Of a stretch of 11,599 bases of DNA, positions 4,987-11,599 are shown one piece after another. Source of the stretch: an uncultured Butyricicoccus sp. (lineage in GTDB: Bacteria; Bacillota; Clostridia; Oscillospirales; Butyricicoccaceae); NCBI GenBank assembly GCA_947575935.1, contig CANPPM010000059.1:1-11599 (forward strand), read 5' to 3'. A program made the translations under genes and the position numbers. The notes under the pieces were generated by a model. That model searched no databases and was not told where the DNA came from. It was given only the letters and a program-made list of their open reading frames with translations. The stretch's first letter is position 1. The number at the start of each line of letters is the position of its first letter.

Positions 4987-7518
4987 TCAGAGCGCTGTCC
5001 CGTTGATCAGCTTATCAAGCATTTCGTCGATCGTCGTCATAAAGCGGCAGGCCGCCGAATACGACTTGTTGTACTGCATCATCGCGATTGCCTCGTCGTT
5101 CAAATCAACGCCGGAAACGCTGTCCCGGTCGACCTCAAGCTCCACAAGGGACGACGAAGCGATCACCAGACGATCCTGGATCACCTTCGTATCCTTACCA
5201 AGCGTCGAGCCGATCTCGGTCAGCATATCGCCAAAGCTGCCCTTAAAGTACTGCACATCGGTATTGCCGCCAGCATTGCCTGGGGCAAAATCGTCATCCA
5301 TATCGCTGAGCATATAGGTAAAGTTATTGTCCCTCACGATTGCAAGCATATGGAGCAGGTTGCTGTTTGCCGTACTCTGATCAAGCTCGGTATCGTCGCG
5401 GCTCTGCATGACGTGAATCGAACCATTTGCCCAGCTGTGTGCAATCGAAAGGTTCTTGGCCGTTATGCCGGTCGGGTCATCGTTATCGCCGCTGTTGCTG
5501 AACAAGATACCGCCCTTGTACTGCTCACGGACCACGCGGATATCCGTAAGAACGCGCATATCATTGCCGTCCGCATCCAGATACGGCGGCGTCAGCTTAT
5601 TGCCGTTCGCGTCCACAAAGTCGCCGTCCTGATCCTTTTTAAACTCTTTATAGGACGCCGGATCATCCGGATCCGCGCCCGGCGCCAGCGTAATCGGCTG
5701 ACCGTCCGCGCCCAGATAGTTGCCGTCCTTATCGGTCACATAATAATTCTTTGGCTGAACGATATACTGCCCCTTCTTCTCGCCTGTCTCATACCGCTTC
5801 AGGTCGCCGTTTGCATCCTCCAGGGAGTTGGCCTCATTGAGCGCACCTGCGAGCTTGGATGCCATCGCATCCCAAATTTTCTGATAATAAGGGATGCCGC
5901 GTTTTGCGGTCGCGCTCGGATCCCGCACGATGTCCTGCTTGGAAGCAAACGCCCCCTCCTCCGTCAGCATTTCACGCGTAGACTGCAGCGCGCCATACAG
6001 ATCCGTATCGGTCAGCGTAACGTCGGTATTATCCGGGTCGGGCACCGGCTTGACGCCGTCGATTGCCAGCGTAGTTCCTGGCGGTTCAGAGCCGGGGGTC
6101 AGCGGCTCATTGCGCGGCGTGGTAAAGATCAGCTGCTGCTTATCGGCGCTGATCGTCACGTAATTGGGCTCATTATTCGGATCACTGTTATAAACCGACT
6201 GGAACTCCTTCAGCTGCTCCTCAAGGGTCTTATTTGCCGCATTGCGGATGACCACCGAATACCCGTTCACGGTAAGCTCCCCATCCTGCGTCAATGCCGT
6301 AACCGTCTCCGAGGTGGAATCAGCCGCTGTGAACACAATCCCGGTCTTATCCATGCTGAGCGTCGCCCGCCACTGCGTATTTGCAGGGTCGCTGTTATAG
6401 GCCTCTTTAAACTGCCGCAGCTGATGCTCCAGCTGTTCTGCCTCGGTCGGGGTCTGTCCCAGCGCATTCTTATCCAGCAGCGTGACCGGCACGGTATAAC
6501 CGCCGATTGTCAGATTGCCTGGCGCAGTCAGAGGCTGCTGCGGACCACTGACACAGATGGCCGAACTGCCGTCCACCAACATTTTGGGGTTGCCGCGAAC
6601 ATCCCGCAGCGCGTCCAACGTCACGTCAAACATACCGGTGCACGCAGGCGCAGGGCGCTCCTCCGGCACATTAACATCGGGCACCTTCAGCTGTGTCGCA
6701 TATTTCCCGTCGACCAACAGGATGCCGTCATGGCCGTTTTCACTCTCGTCGCCCCCGTTGAGACGGATGGTAAGCTTATCCACCACACAGCCCGCGCCGA
6801 TGTCCTCTTCTTCATAGATGACATTGATCCGGATATATTTGGACAGCTTATCAATCTCAAGGTTGCGCTCATCCTTCAGCTCAAGCGCGTTGCCGCCGTG
6901 GATCTCCGCCTTGCGAATCGCATTGTTCAGGCTTCTGATATTGCTGAGAATGCTATTAACCGTTTTAACATCCTCTTGAAGGGATTCCTTGGTATTATTG
7001 TACAGATCCTCCAGTTTCCCGGCGTAGATGTTAAAAATATTGACAACCTCCGACATCGATCCTTTTAAAATCGTATCAAAGGTGCCTTCACCCGAGCCCT
7101 CCGTGACATAATGGGTGAGACGTTCGATCATATCCTGCAGCGCAGACTCCATTACGCCCTCGTCGTCCTCGCCCTTGCCGACCTCGTCAAAAATTTGGGA
7201 AAGGCCGTTCAGGCCGTCCAGCGTTTTCTCCGCCTTGCCCACATTGGAATACTCGGTCCGGTAACGGATATCCAGATAGGGGCTGCGGATCTGTGAAACA
7301 CCGGACACCAGCACGCCTGAACCGACCTTGGCATCCCATTTGGAAGCGTAACGGTCCGCGCCGCCGACATAGAGGCTGTTCAGGTCAAGCGTCTGACGGG
7401 TATAGCCAACGGTGTTAATATTCGTAATATTATTACCAGTCACCTGCATCGCCTTTTGCGAAGCGTAAATGCCCAGCTTTGCCATAGTAAACGCGCCAAA
7501 GGTCGAAACATTGCTCAT
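4987..7518 (-). CDS. flgK: Flagellar hook-associated protein 1, FlgK, unusually long
   Basis: FlgK forms the junction ring next to the hook. The N-terminus (STFGAFTMAKLGIYASQKAM, then QVTGNNITNINTVGYTRQ) and the C-terminus (VDLNDEAIAMMQYNKSYSAA, then MTTIDEMLDKLING) are the paired D0/D1 helices of FlgK. At 843 residues it is far longer than the common 500-650. The expansion lies between about residues 240 and 690. It includes two related domains (about 334-398 and 413-467) and a segment with DxDG-type loops (about 567-655). Four cysteines are present (244, 293, 322 and 824), the last in the C-terminal D0 helix. The ATG at 7518 is chosen because the family's N-terminal pattern begins there and an in-frame TGA lies 15 codons upstream. 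The SD is weak (GAAGTGG). flgL follows after 18 bases, so the two are probably cotranscribed. FlgN upstream is its likely chaperone. Confidence 0.96.
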   Translation of the reverse strand: MSNVSTFGAFTMAKLGIYASQKAMQVTGNNITNINTVGYTRQTLDLNSLYVGGADRYASKWDAKVGSGVLVSGVSQIRSPYLDIRYRTEYSNVGKAEKTLDGLNGLSQIFDEVGKGEDDEGVMESALQDMIERLTHYVTEGSGEGTFDTILKGSMSEVVNIFNIYAGKLEDLYNNTKESLQEDVKTVNSILSNIRSLNNAIRKAEIHGGNALELKDERNLEIDKLSKYIRINVIYEEEDIGAGCVVDKLTIRLNGGDESENGHDGILLVDGKYATQLKVPDVNVPEERPAPACTGMFDVTLDALRDVRGNPKMLVDGSSAICVSGPQQPLTAPGNLTIGGYTVPVTLLDKNALGQTPTEAEQLEHQLRQFKEAYNSDPANTQWRATLSMDKTGIVFTAADSTSETVTALTQDGELTVNGYSVVIRNAANKTLEEQLKEFQSVYNSDPNNEPNYVTISADKQQLIFTTPRNEPLTPGSEPPGTTLAIDGVKPVPDPDNTDVTLTDTDLYGALQSTREMLTEEGAFASKQDIVRDPSATAKRGIPYYQKIWDAMASKLAGALNEANSLEDANGDLKRYETGEKKGQYIVQPKNYYVTDKDGNYLGADGQPITLAPGADPDDPASYKEFKKDQDGDFVDANGNKLTPPYLDADGNDMRVLTDIRVVREQYKGGILFSNSGDNDDPTGITAKNLSIAHSWANGSIHVMQSRDDTELDQSTANSNLLHMLAIVRDNNFTYMLSDMDDDFAPGNAGGNTDVQYFKGSFGDMLTEIGSTLGKDTKVIQDRLVIASSSLVELEVDRDSVSGVDLNDEAIAMMQYNKSYSAACRFMTTIDEMLDKLINGTAL
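6118..6519 (-). repeat. Protein-level tandem domain duplication within FlgK
   Basis: Residues about 334-398 (GNLTIGGYTVPV ... LRQFKEAYNSDPAN ... ATLSMDKTGIVFTA) align by eye with residues about 413-467 (GELTVNGYSVVI ... LKEFQSVYNSDPNN ... VTISADKQQLIFTT). Both share a beta-hairpin start, a helix ending in YNSDP, and a closing strand ending in FT. The order resembles the flagellin-hook-IN-type element. A third, degenerate start (GTTLAIDGVKP, about 481-491) follows. Confidence 0.65.
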
Positions 7519-7556
7519 TGTAAAACCACTTCTTTCTGTAACCTCATTTGCACAAA

Positions 7557-7628
7557 TTAATCACAACGCGTCCGCACTGCAATCCAAATCCTGCAGCCCG
7601 GCCAACAAACCCCGGTATGCATCCTCCT
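7557..7628 (-). other. Orphan Shine-Dalgarno and tiny ORFs in the flgN-flgK gap
   Basis: The 136-base gap between flgN and flgK holds a perfect AGGAGG at 7623-7628 that serves no known gene. An ATG follows it with no spacing and opens a 21-codon frame (7622 to 7557). A TTG 14 bases further on opens a 15-codon frame (7608 to 7561) that is in phase with flgK but ends in TGA before it. Neither looks like a known peptide. It may be chance, a leader peptide, or a remnant. flgK itself has only a weak SD. Confidence 0.25.
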
Positions 7629-7654
7629 AGCCCCAATAACAGGGCAGGAATCGC

Positions 7655-8149
7655 TTAAGCCTTAAAATCTGCGCCATGCCCACCAATGGGCGGCGCCTCT
7701 TCCGCAGACTGGCGCGGGTTGGGCCGCACCCCGCCTGCAGGACGGGACAGCTCCGGCTGCTCTGCCATCATCCGGTCGATCTGGTGGAGCACCCGTTCCA
7801 GCCCCGAACGCGCTGCGCTGGACGCCCTGCAGTAAGTCTCATAACTGTCAAAAAGTGCATTTGACACCTCGACCGTCTCCTGCCGCAGCGCATCAGGCGC
7901 ATGCGTAACCAATCCATGCAGCCGCAGGCCCTCCAGCCCCATGGCCTTCAGCGCCTTTTCCCGCCGCTGCTCCAATCCGCGCAGGGAGAGACTCAGGACC
8001 TGCTCCTGACGGATGCAGTCATCGACCCCCTGCACATTGTTTGCACGGACCTCCTCCAGCTTACGCCGCGCCAGCATGCCAAGCTGATCAATCACCTTGG
8101 TCAGCTCGCGCAGCAGCTGCAGATATGCTTTAAATACCGTTTGATCCAT
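7655..8149 (-). CDS. flgN: Flagellar export chaperone FlgN
   Basis: FlgN is a cytoplasmic helical chaperone that binds the C-termini of FlgK and FlgL and brings them to the export apparatus. The 164-residue product is almost wholly helical by composition: YLQLLRELTKVIDQLGMLAR near the start, the charged stretch VDDCIRQEQVLSLSLRGLEQ in the middle (a family hallmark region), and a second long helix (about residues 92-130). The last 30 residues are Pro/Gly-rich and probably disordered. Sequence conservation in this family is low, so the call rests on helical pattern, length and position between flgM and flgK, as in Bacillus. The gene starts 7 bases after the flgM stop, with AAAGGA just before the ATG. 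Confidence 0.88.
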   Translation of the reverse strand: MDQTVFKAYLQLLRELTKVIDQLGMLARRKLEEVRANNVQGVDDCIRQEQVLSLSLRGLEQRREKALKAMGLEGLRLHGLVTHAPDALRQETVEVSNALFDSYETYCRASSAARSGLERVLHQIDRMMAEQPELSRPAGGVRPNPRQSAEEAPPIGGHGADFKA

Positions 8150-8156
8150 GTTTCCT

Positions 8157-8441
8157 TTATGCCTCCCAAACGAACAGCAGGCTGCGCGCGATCGCCTGCG
8201 GATCTACATGATATTCCCCCGCGCGCACCTGCCCGCGCAGGGCCGCGACCGTGCCGGTTGTCGTCGCTGCACGCACCTCTTGGGAGAGCTTTCCAACCAA
8301 CTGTTTCTGAAAAGAACTTTCACTCACGACCACCTGGTCGAAATTCGGCCCCGGCTCGCTGAGTGCCGCCGGCTTGGGGCTCTGCCGTGACTGCAGCCGC
8401 CCAGCACGCCCGGCCGGGCTTACGCCCCCTGTTATGACCAT
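8157..8441 (-). CDS. flgM: Negative regulator of flagellin synthesis FlgM (anti-sigma-28)
   Basis: FlgM binds sigma-28 (SigD/FliA) and keeps late flagellar genes off until the hook is done. The product has 94 residues. The C-terminal sigma-binding part is recognisable: TVAALRGQVRAGEYHVDPQA followed by IARSLL (about residues 64-89), which fits the family pattern 'V..L...I..G.Y.VD...IA..LL'. The N-terminal half is low-complexity and rich in Pro, Ser and Gly, as expected of a disordered anti-sigma factor. The usual acidic/basic residues before the Val-x-x-Leu are replaced by ATTTG. The ATG at 8441 is chosen over an upstream start at 8591, which would overlap cheB by 67 bases and add a low-complexity Arg-rich stretch. 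A strong SD, AAAGGAGG, lies about 10 bases before 8441. It is followed by flgN after 7 bases. Confidence 0.86.
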   Translation of the reverse strand: MVITGGVSPAGRAGRLQSRQSPKPAALSEPGPNFDQVVVSESSFQKQLVGKLSQEVRAATTTGTVAALRGQVRAGEYHVDPQAIARSLLFVWEA

Positions 8442-8524
8442 TCCTCTGCGCCCTCCTTTCCGGGACCTGGCCAGCAGGCGTCGAAGCGCCGCCCGGCCGG
8501 ATCCTGCAACATGTGTCTTCACTG

Positions 8525-9556
8525 TCAGCCGCGTGTCTTCAAATGCCGCAGCAGCACGCCCGCGACCTGATCGCAGGCCGCCTGCTCGCAAACCGCGCCC
8601 AGTTTCTTCGCCACGCCCGGCATGCCGTACACCACGCTCGACTTTTCATCCTGTCCGATAGTAAACGCACCCTTCTGCCGCATCTTGAGCAGGCCCTTTG
8701 CCCCGTCTGCGCCCATGCCGGTCATAATAATGCCAACCATCGGGCAGCGCACGTTCTCTGCCATAGAGTCAAACAACGCATCCACGGAAGGACGGTGCCC
8801 GCTTACCTTTTCCCCCGGCGTGCAGCTGACATAGTACCCGCCCGCGGGCGTTCGCTGCACCCGGCACTGCAGATCCGCCGGCGCCACCAGCGCCAGCCCC
8901 GGGCGAATTTCATCGCCGTTCTTCGCTTCCCGGACCTCCATGCTGCACAGCCGATTCAGTCGCTCCGCGTACATCTGTGTAAAGCCGGCCGGCATATGCT
9001 GCACAATGACCATTCCGGGGATATCGGCGGGCAGCCGTTTCATAACCTCAAGCGTCGCCTCGGTACCGCCTGTCGACGCGCCCAGTCCGACAAGAATCCT
9101 TGCCGCCCCTAGCCGCAGTGCAGGAGGCGGGGCGGCAACCTCTGCAGCAGGCTTGGCGCCCGCCCTGCGCACCTTAGCCTGCGCCGCAATAATAACCTTG
9201 GCGGTCAGCGCCCGGACAAACTGCTCCCGGCTCTCCGTCCCGTCCGGCTTGCGGACAAAATCAACCGCCCCGGCGTCCAGCGCGTCAAATACCCTTAAAT
9301 TCAGCGACGAGACCAGCACCGTCGGCACCGGATACTGCGGCAACAGCTCCTTAAGGAAATCAATCCCATTCATACCAGGCATCTGCACGTCACAGGTCAT
9401 GACATCGGGGGTCAGCCGCACAACCTTCTGACGGGCATCCAGCGCGTTGATGGCATAGCCGACTACCTCTATATTGGGATGCCGGTTCAGCCCCTCCATC
9501 AGCACCCCGCGCGCCACCAGGGAGTCGTCCACTACTAAAACTCGTATTTTTGCCAC
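8525..9556 (-). CDS. cheB: Chemotaxis response regulator protein-glutamate methylesterase CheB
   Basis: CheB removes methyl groups from, and deamidates, chemoreceptor glutamates/glutamines for adaptation, and is activated by phosphate from CheA. Residues 1-120 form the receiver domain: acidic pair Asp10/Asp11, phosphoacceptor Asp56 (in CDVQMPGMNG), Ser83/Ser84, and Lys103 in VRKPDG. A Pro/Ala-rich linker (about 125-150) follows. The esterase domain has the catalytic Ser161 (GASTGGT), His187 (IVQHMP) and Asp284 (MTGMGADGAKGL). The 343-residue length is normal. The start is GTG at 9556, set by AGAGGA 7 bases before it at the cheR stop. It lies 12 bases after cheR; flgM follows after an 83-base gap. 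Confidence 0.97.
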   Translation of the reverse strand: MAKIRVLVVDDSLVARGVLMEGLNRHPNIEVVGYAINALDARQKVVRLTPDVMTCDVQMPGMNGIDFLKELLPQYPVPTVLVSSLNLRVFDALDAGAVDFVRKPDGTESREQFVRALTAKVIIAAQAKVRRAGAKPAAEVAAPPPALRLGAARILVGLGASTGGTEATLEVMKRLPADIPGMVIVQHMPAGFTQMYAERLNRLCSMEVREAKNGDEIRPGLALVAPADLQCRVQRTPAGGYYVSCTPGEKVSGHRPSVDALFDSMAENVRCPMVGIIMTGMGADGAKGLLKMRQKGAFTIGQDEKSSVVYGMPGVAKKLGAVCEQAACDQVAGVLLRHLKTRG

Positions 9557-9563
9557 TTTATCA

Positions 9564-9569
9564 TCCTCT
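9564..9569 (-). promoter_or_regulatory. Ribosome binding site fixing the GTG start of cheB
   Basis: AGAGGA begins at the last base of the cheR stop codon and stands 7 bases before GTG (9554-9556). The ATG between them is out of frame. This implies tight coupling of cheR and cheB translation. Confidence 0.75.
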
Positions 9570-10366
9570 TATTTCTGGAAGATCGACGCGCCTACACGCC
9601 GGTATTTCGTCCCCGGATCCAGATTCTCCGACATACTGATGATCAGATAGCCGCCCGGCGCCGTCGCTTCATAGAATCGCTCGGCCAGCGCCTTCTTGGT
9701 CGCCTGATCAAAATAAATCATGACGTTCCTGCAGAAGATTACGTCAAACTTGCGCTTGAACCGGATGGGTTCCATCAAATTGAACTGCTGAAAAATCACG
9801 TTGTTTTTTATACGCGGCGCAACTGCAAATTTGCCGCCCTCCGACGGGACAAAATAGCTCTTCTTCCAGTTGGGCGGCAGGGTATCGGGCAGCTCATAAA
9901 CGCCGCGTTTTGCTTTGGTCAGAGCCTCAACCGAAAGATCGGTTGCCAACAGCCGGGTATCCCACTGGCTGGCCTGCGGCCCCAGAAAATCCATCAAATA
10001 CATGGAGATATTATATGGCTCCTCCCCCGAGGAGCAGCCCGCGCTCCAAATGGACAGGCACTTATCGCGCTGGTGCTTGCGGACAATATCCGGCAGGATC
10101 CTGCCCTTGAAAAAATCAAATGCGCCCATTTCGCGCATGAAATAGGTGTAATTGGTTGTCAGGCGGGAAAGCAGCTGATTGATATCCTCGCTGCTGCCCT
10201 TGGTAAGCATATAATCGACATAATCTTTGAACTGCGTAAACCCTCGGCTGCGGATGGTATTGGTCAGACGGCTGACAATCAGCTGTTTTTTCTGCCGCAG
10301 ATCAATGCCATACCGGCTCTGTACAAACTGGACCAGCCGGTTGAAATCCGCATCGCTGATTGTCAT
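9569..10366 (-). CDS. cheR: Chemotaxis protein methyltransferase CheR
   Basis: CheR methylates chemoreceptor glutamates using S-adenosylmethionine, opposing CheB. From the ATG at 10366 the product has 265 residues. The N-terminal helical domain is seen in ISDADFNRLVQFVQSRYGID and LTTNYTYFMRE (about residues 69-79). The SAM-binding domain has SAGCSSGEEPY (108-118), the acidic ATDLS (141-145), FDVIFCRNVMIYF (207-219) and GGYLIISMSENL (238-249). The start is not certain. The 10366 ATG fits the family's usual beginning 'M.I.D.DF..L' and leaves a 25-base gap after cheW. ATGs at 10402 (11-base overlap with cheW) and 10423 (32-base overlap) would add 12 or 19 residues with no family match. None has a good SD; AAGGG lies 13 bases before 10366. 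Confidence 0.94.
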   Translation of the reverse strand: MTISDADFNRLVQFVQSRYGIDLRQKKQLIVSRLTNTIRSRGFTQFKDYVDYMLTKGSSEDINQLLSRLTTNYTYFMREMGAFDFFKGRILPDIVRKHQRDKCLSIWSAGCSSGEEPYNISMYLMDFLGPQASQWDTRLLATDLSVEALTKAKRGVYELPDTLPPNWKKSYFVPSEGGKFAVAPRIKNNVIFQQFNLMEPIRFKRKFDVIFCRNVMIYFDQATKKALAERFYEATAPGGYLIISMSENLDPGTKYRRVGASIFQK

Positions 10367-10391
10367 GCCCAGGGCACTGCCCTTGACCCCC

Positions 10392-10880
10392 TCACTGTTC
10401 ATGATACAGGAATGCGATGTCAAGCATCATCAACGTGCCGCCGTTGTCCGGCAGGCTGTACATGCCGGACACCAGGTTTTGCACGCTCTGCCCATTCTGA
10501 TAGGGCACCGGAAGGATCATTTTCTCATCAATATCCACCATCTGGTCGACCCGGTCCACCAGGATGCCCAACTGTACGCCCTCGTACTCCAGTACGATGG
10601 TGCAGCTGTTCTCCTCAGGCGGTTGGCTGAGCAGCCGCCTAAAATCGATAATCGGTACGATCAGCCCACGTAGATTGACCACCCCGCTGATATGCTCGGG
10701 AAGGACCGGGATGAACGTAATCTTAGACTCGGTCAGAATTTCCTTGACACTGTCCGAGTGAATGCCGAAAAGAATCTCATTTGAATGAAAGATCAAATAT
10801 TTCTTGGTTTCTTCGATCTGCTTGGTTTCCACATCGTCCGCCGTCTCATTCTGTACGGCAAACAAAACGTCTTCTGCCAT
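10392..10880 (-). CDS. cheW: Chemotaxis coupling protein CheW
   Basis: CheW links chemoreceptors to the kinase CheA in the polar array. The 162 residues contain one CheW-like SH3 pair domain. It starts at YLIFHSNEILFGIHSDSVKE, has the hallmark HISGVVNLRGLIVPIIDFR (about residues 63-81), and ends with LGILVDRVDQMVDID and a hydrophobic strand before the C-terminus. An acidic extension of about 25 residues precedes the domain and is probably flexible. The SD-like AAAGGGG lies about 10 bases before the ATG. A 99-base gap separates it from cheA with no terminator seen, so cheA, cheW, cheR and cheB are likely in one transcript. Confidence 0.96.
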   Translation of the reverse strand: MAEDVLFAVQNETADDVETKQIEETKKYLIFHSNEILFGIHSDSVKEILTESKITFIPVLPEHISGVVNLRGLIVPIIDFRRLLSQPPEENSCTIVLEYEGVQLGILVDRVDQMVDIDEKMILPVPYQNGQSVQNLVSGMYSLPDNGGTLMMLDIAFLYHEQ

Positions 10881-10979
10881 AAGGTGAAGCCCCTTTCCAT
10901 GATTCTGAGTATCCGTATTCCGTGGGCCGGCATCTGCCAGCCCATTTCCGTTTGCTGTTTAAAGGCGGGTAACCCCCCA

Positions 10980-11599
10980 TCAGCTCCGCGCCGCACCGTA
11001 AATGCTGGCCACATCCAGGATAATGCTGATGGTGCCGTCACCCAGGATGGTGCAGCCCGCGATGCCGTAATTCTTGATCCCATAGTCATTGATATAAGCC
11101 GGCAGCGGCTTGACAACAACCTGCTGCTGGCCAATCAGCTCGTCGACAAACAAACAGTAGGATTTCTCACCCGACTCGACCCACAAAATGATACCGTCCT
11201 CAAACCGGTCTGCACCCTGATCCAGGTGGTAGAAGTCCTTTGCCCGGATGACCGGATAGTAATTATCGCTCAGCTTGAGCATCTCGCCATGCACCGCGTC
11301 ATGGACGATGTCCTGCTCACTGAATTTGAAAATCTGGCGGATGTAATTAATCGGCACGGTAAAGATGGATTCGCCGACCGCAACCTCCATACCGTCCATA
11401 ATCGCCATTGTCAGCGGAATCTTGAGGGTCGTGGTCATGCCCTGCCCCTTTTCGCTGGTGATGGTGACGCTGCCGCCGACATTCTCCACATTGCTCTTGA
11501 CAACGTCCATGCCGACGCCGCGCCCCGAATACTCAGTCACCTCAGTATTGGTCGAAAAGCCGGGCATCAGCAGGAAATTCAGAATATCCTTATGGGAAT
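10980..11599 (-). CDS. cheA: Chemotaxis histidine kinase CheA, C-terminal part (N-terminus outside window)
   Basis: Only the last 205 residues are inside the window; the frame stays open to the right edge. The visible part begins SHKDILNFLLMPGFSTNTEV and holds the end of the GHKL ATP-binding domain: GFST and SGRGVGMDVVKSN (the G2-type glycine box), then GQGMTTTLKIPLTMAI. The C-terminal P5 domain follows (GESIFTVPINYIRQIF onward), which is CheW-like and binds CheW and receptors. It ends with GAGCTIL-like sequence (GIAGCTILGDGTISIILDVA). The histidine phosphotransfer, CheY/CheB-binding and dimerisation domains must lie to the right of the window. An internal Met at 11567 is not the start, because the conserved sequence continues upstream of it. 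Confidence 0.97.
   Translation of the reverse strand, partial: SHKDILNFLLMPGFSTNTEVTEYSGRGVGMDVVKSNVENVGGSVTITSEKGQGMTTTLKIPLTMAIMDGMEVAVGESIFTVPINYIRQIFKFSEQDIVHDAVHGEMLKLSDNYYPVIRAKDFYHLDQGADRFEDGIILWVESGEKSYCLFVDELIGQQQVVVKPLPAYINDYGIKNYGIAGCTILGDGTISIILDVASIYGAARS

Noticed and set aside
4906..7068. A 720-codon open frame on the plus strand opposite flgK
   Set aside because: It lies antisense to a clear flgK and shows no family motif. Its His/Arg/Ile/Val-rich, low-complexity composition is what the complement of flgK codons would give. The length follows from codon bias and not from coding.
8442..8591. Longer flgM starting at 8591
   Set aside because: It would overlap cheB by 67 bases and add an Arg/Ala-rich segment without family similarity, while a strong SD stands before the ATG at 8441.
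8513..9112. Plus-strand open frames opposite cheB and flgM
   Set aside because: They are Arg/Pro/His-rich shadows of GC-rich minus-strand genes with verified catalytic residues, and have no RBS or motif of their own.
1..11599. CRISPR array, insertion sequence, tRNA or prophage signature
   Set aside because: No spaced direct repeats, transposase motif, terminal inverted repeats or tRNA-like sequence were seen; the window is filled by ordinary flagellar and chemotaxis genes.

Overview
The window is a piece of a flagellar and chemotaxis locus from a Gram-positive, low-motility-gene-density bacterium of the Bacillota. Gene order flgM-flgN-flgK-flgL-yviE(DUF6470)-fliW-csrA matches the Bacillus/Clostridium arrangement. 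The FliD N-terminus, a lone ComFB protein and the moderately high GC content suggest a Clostridia-class anaerobe, perhaps of the Oscillospirales. The genus cannot be named from sequence alone.

Layout: almost everything lies on the minus strand and reads from right to left. The right end holds a chemotaxis block: cheA (C-terminal part only), cheW, cheR and cheB. It is followed by the late-flagellar block: flgM (anti-sigma-28), flgN (chaperone), flgK and flgL (hook-filament junction), a frameshifted yviE/DUF6470 gene, fliW and csrA. Then comes the only plus-strand gene, comFB, which converges on csrA and has its own rho-independent terminator. fliD (filament cap) starts divergently from comFB and runs off the left end. 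No gene-free stretch exceeds 300 bases; the largest gaps are 1574-1806 and 3556-3768.

How the parts work together: CheA and CheW form the receptor-coupled kinase core, while CheR and CheB methylate and demethylate receptors for adaptation. FlgM holds sigma-28 until the hook is complete. FlgN escorts FlgK and FlgL to the export gate. FlgK and FlgL join hook to filament, and FliD caps the filament. FliW and CsrA form the partner switch that ties flagellin translation to flagellin secretion. ComFB-family proteins have been linked to cyclic-dinucleotide binding, so this copy may feed a second-messenger signal into the locus; that is inference.

The most notable observation is a frameshift in yviE/DUF6470 lying exactly on a (CAGG)n tandem repeat. 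Adding one 4-base unit restores one continuous reading frame with a family-like sequence across the junction. This suggests either a slippage-prone on/off switch, a recent mutation, or a sequencing error. Other points: an unusually long FlgK with a duplicated internal domain and Asp/Gly-rich loops, cysteines in the D0 regions of both junction proteins, an expanded FliD, and a GTG start (cheB) and a TTG start (fliW). I do not see a wholly new system here.
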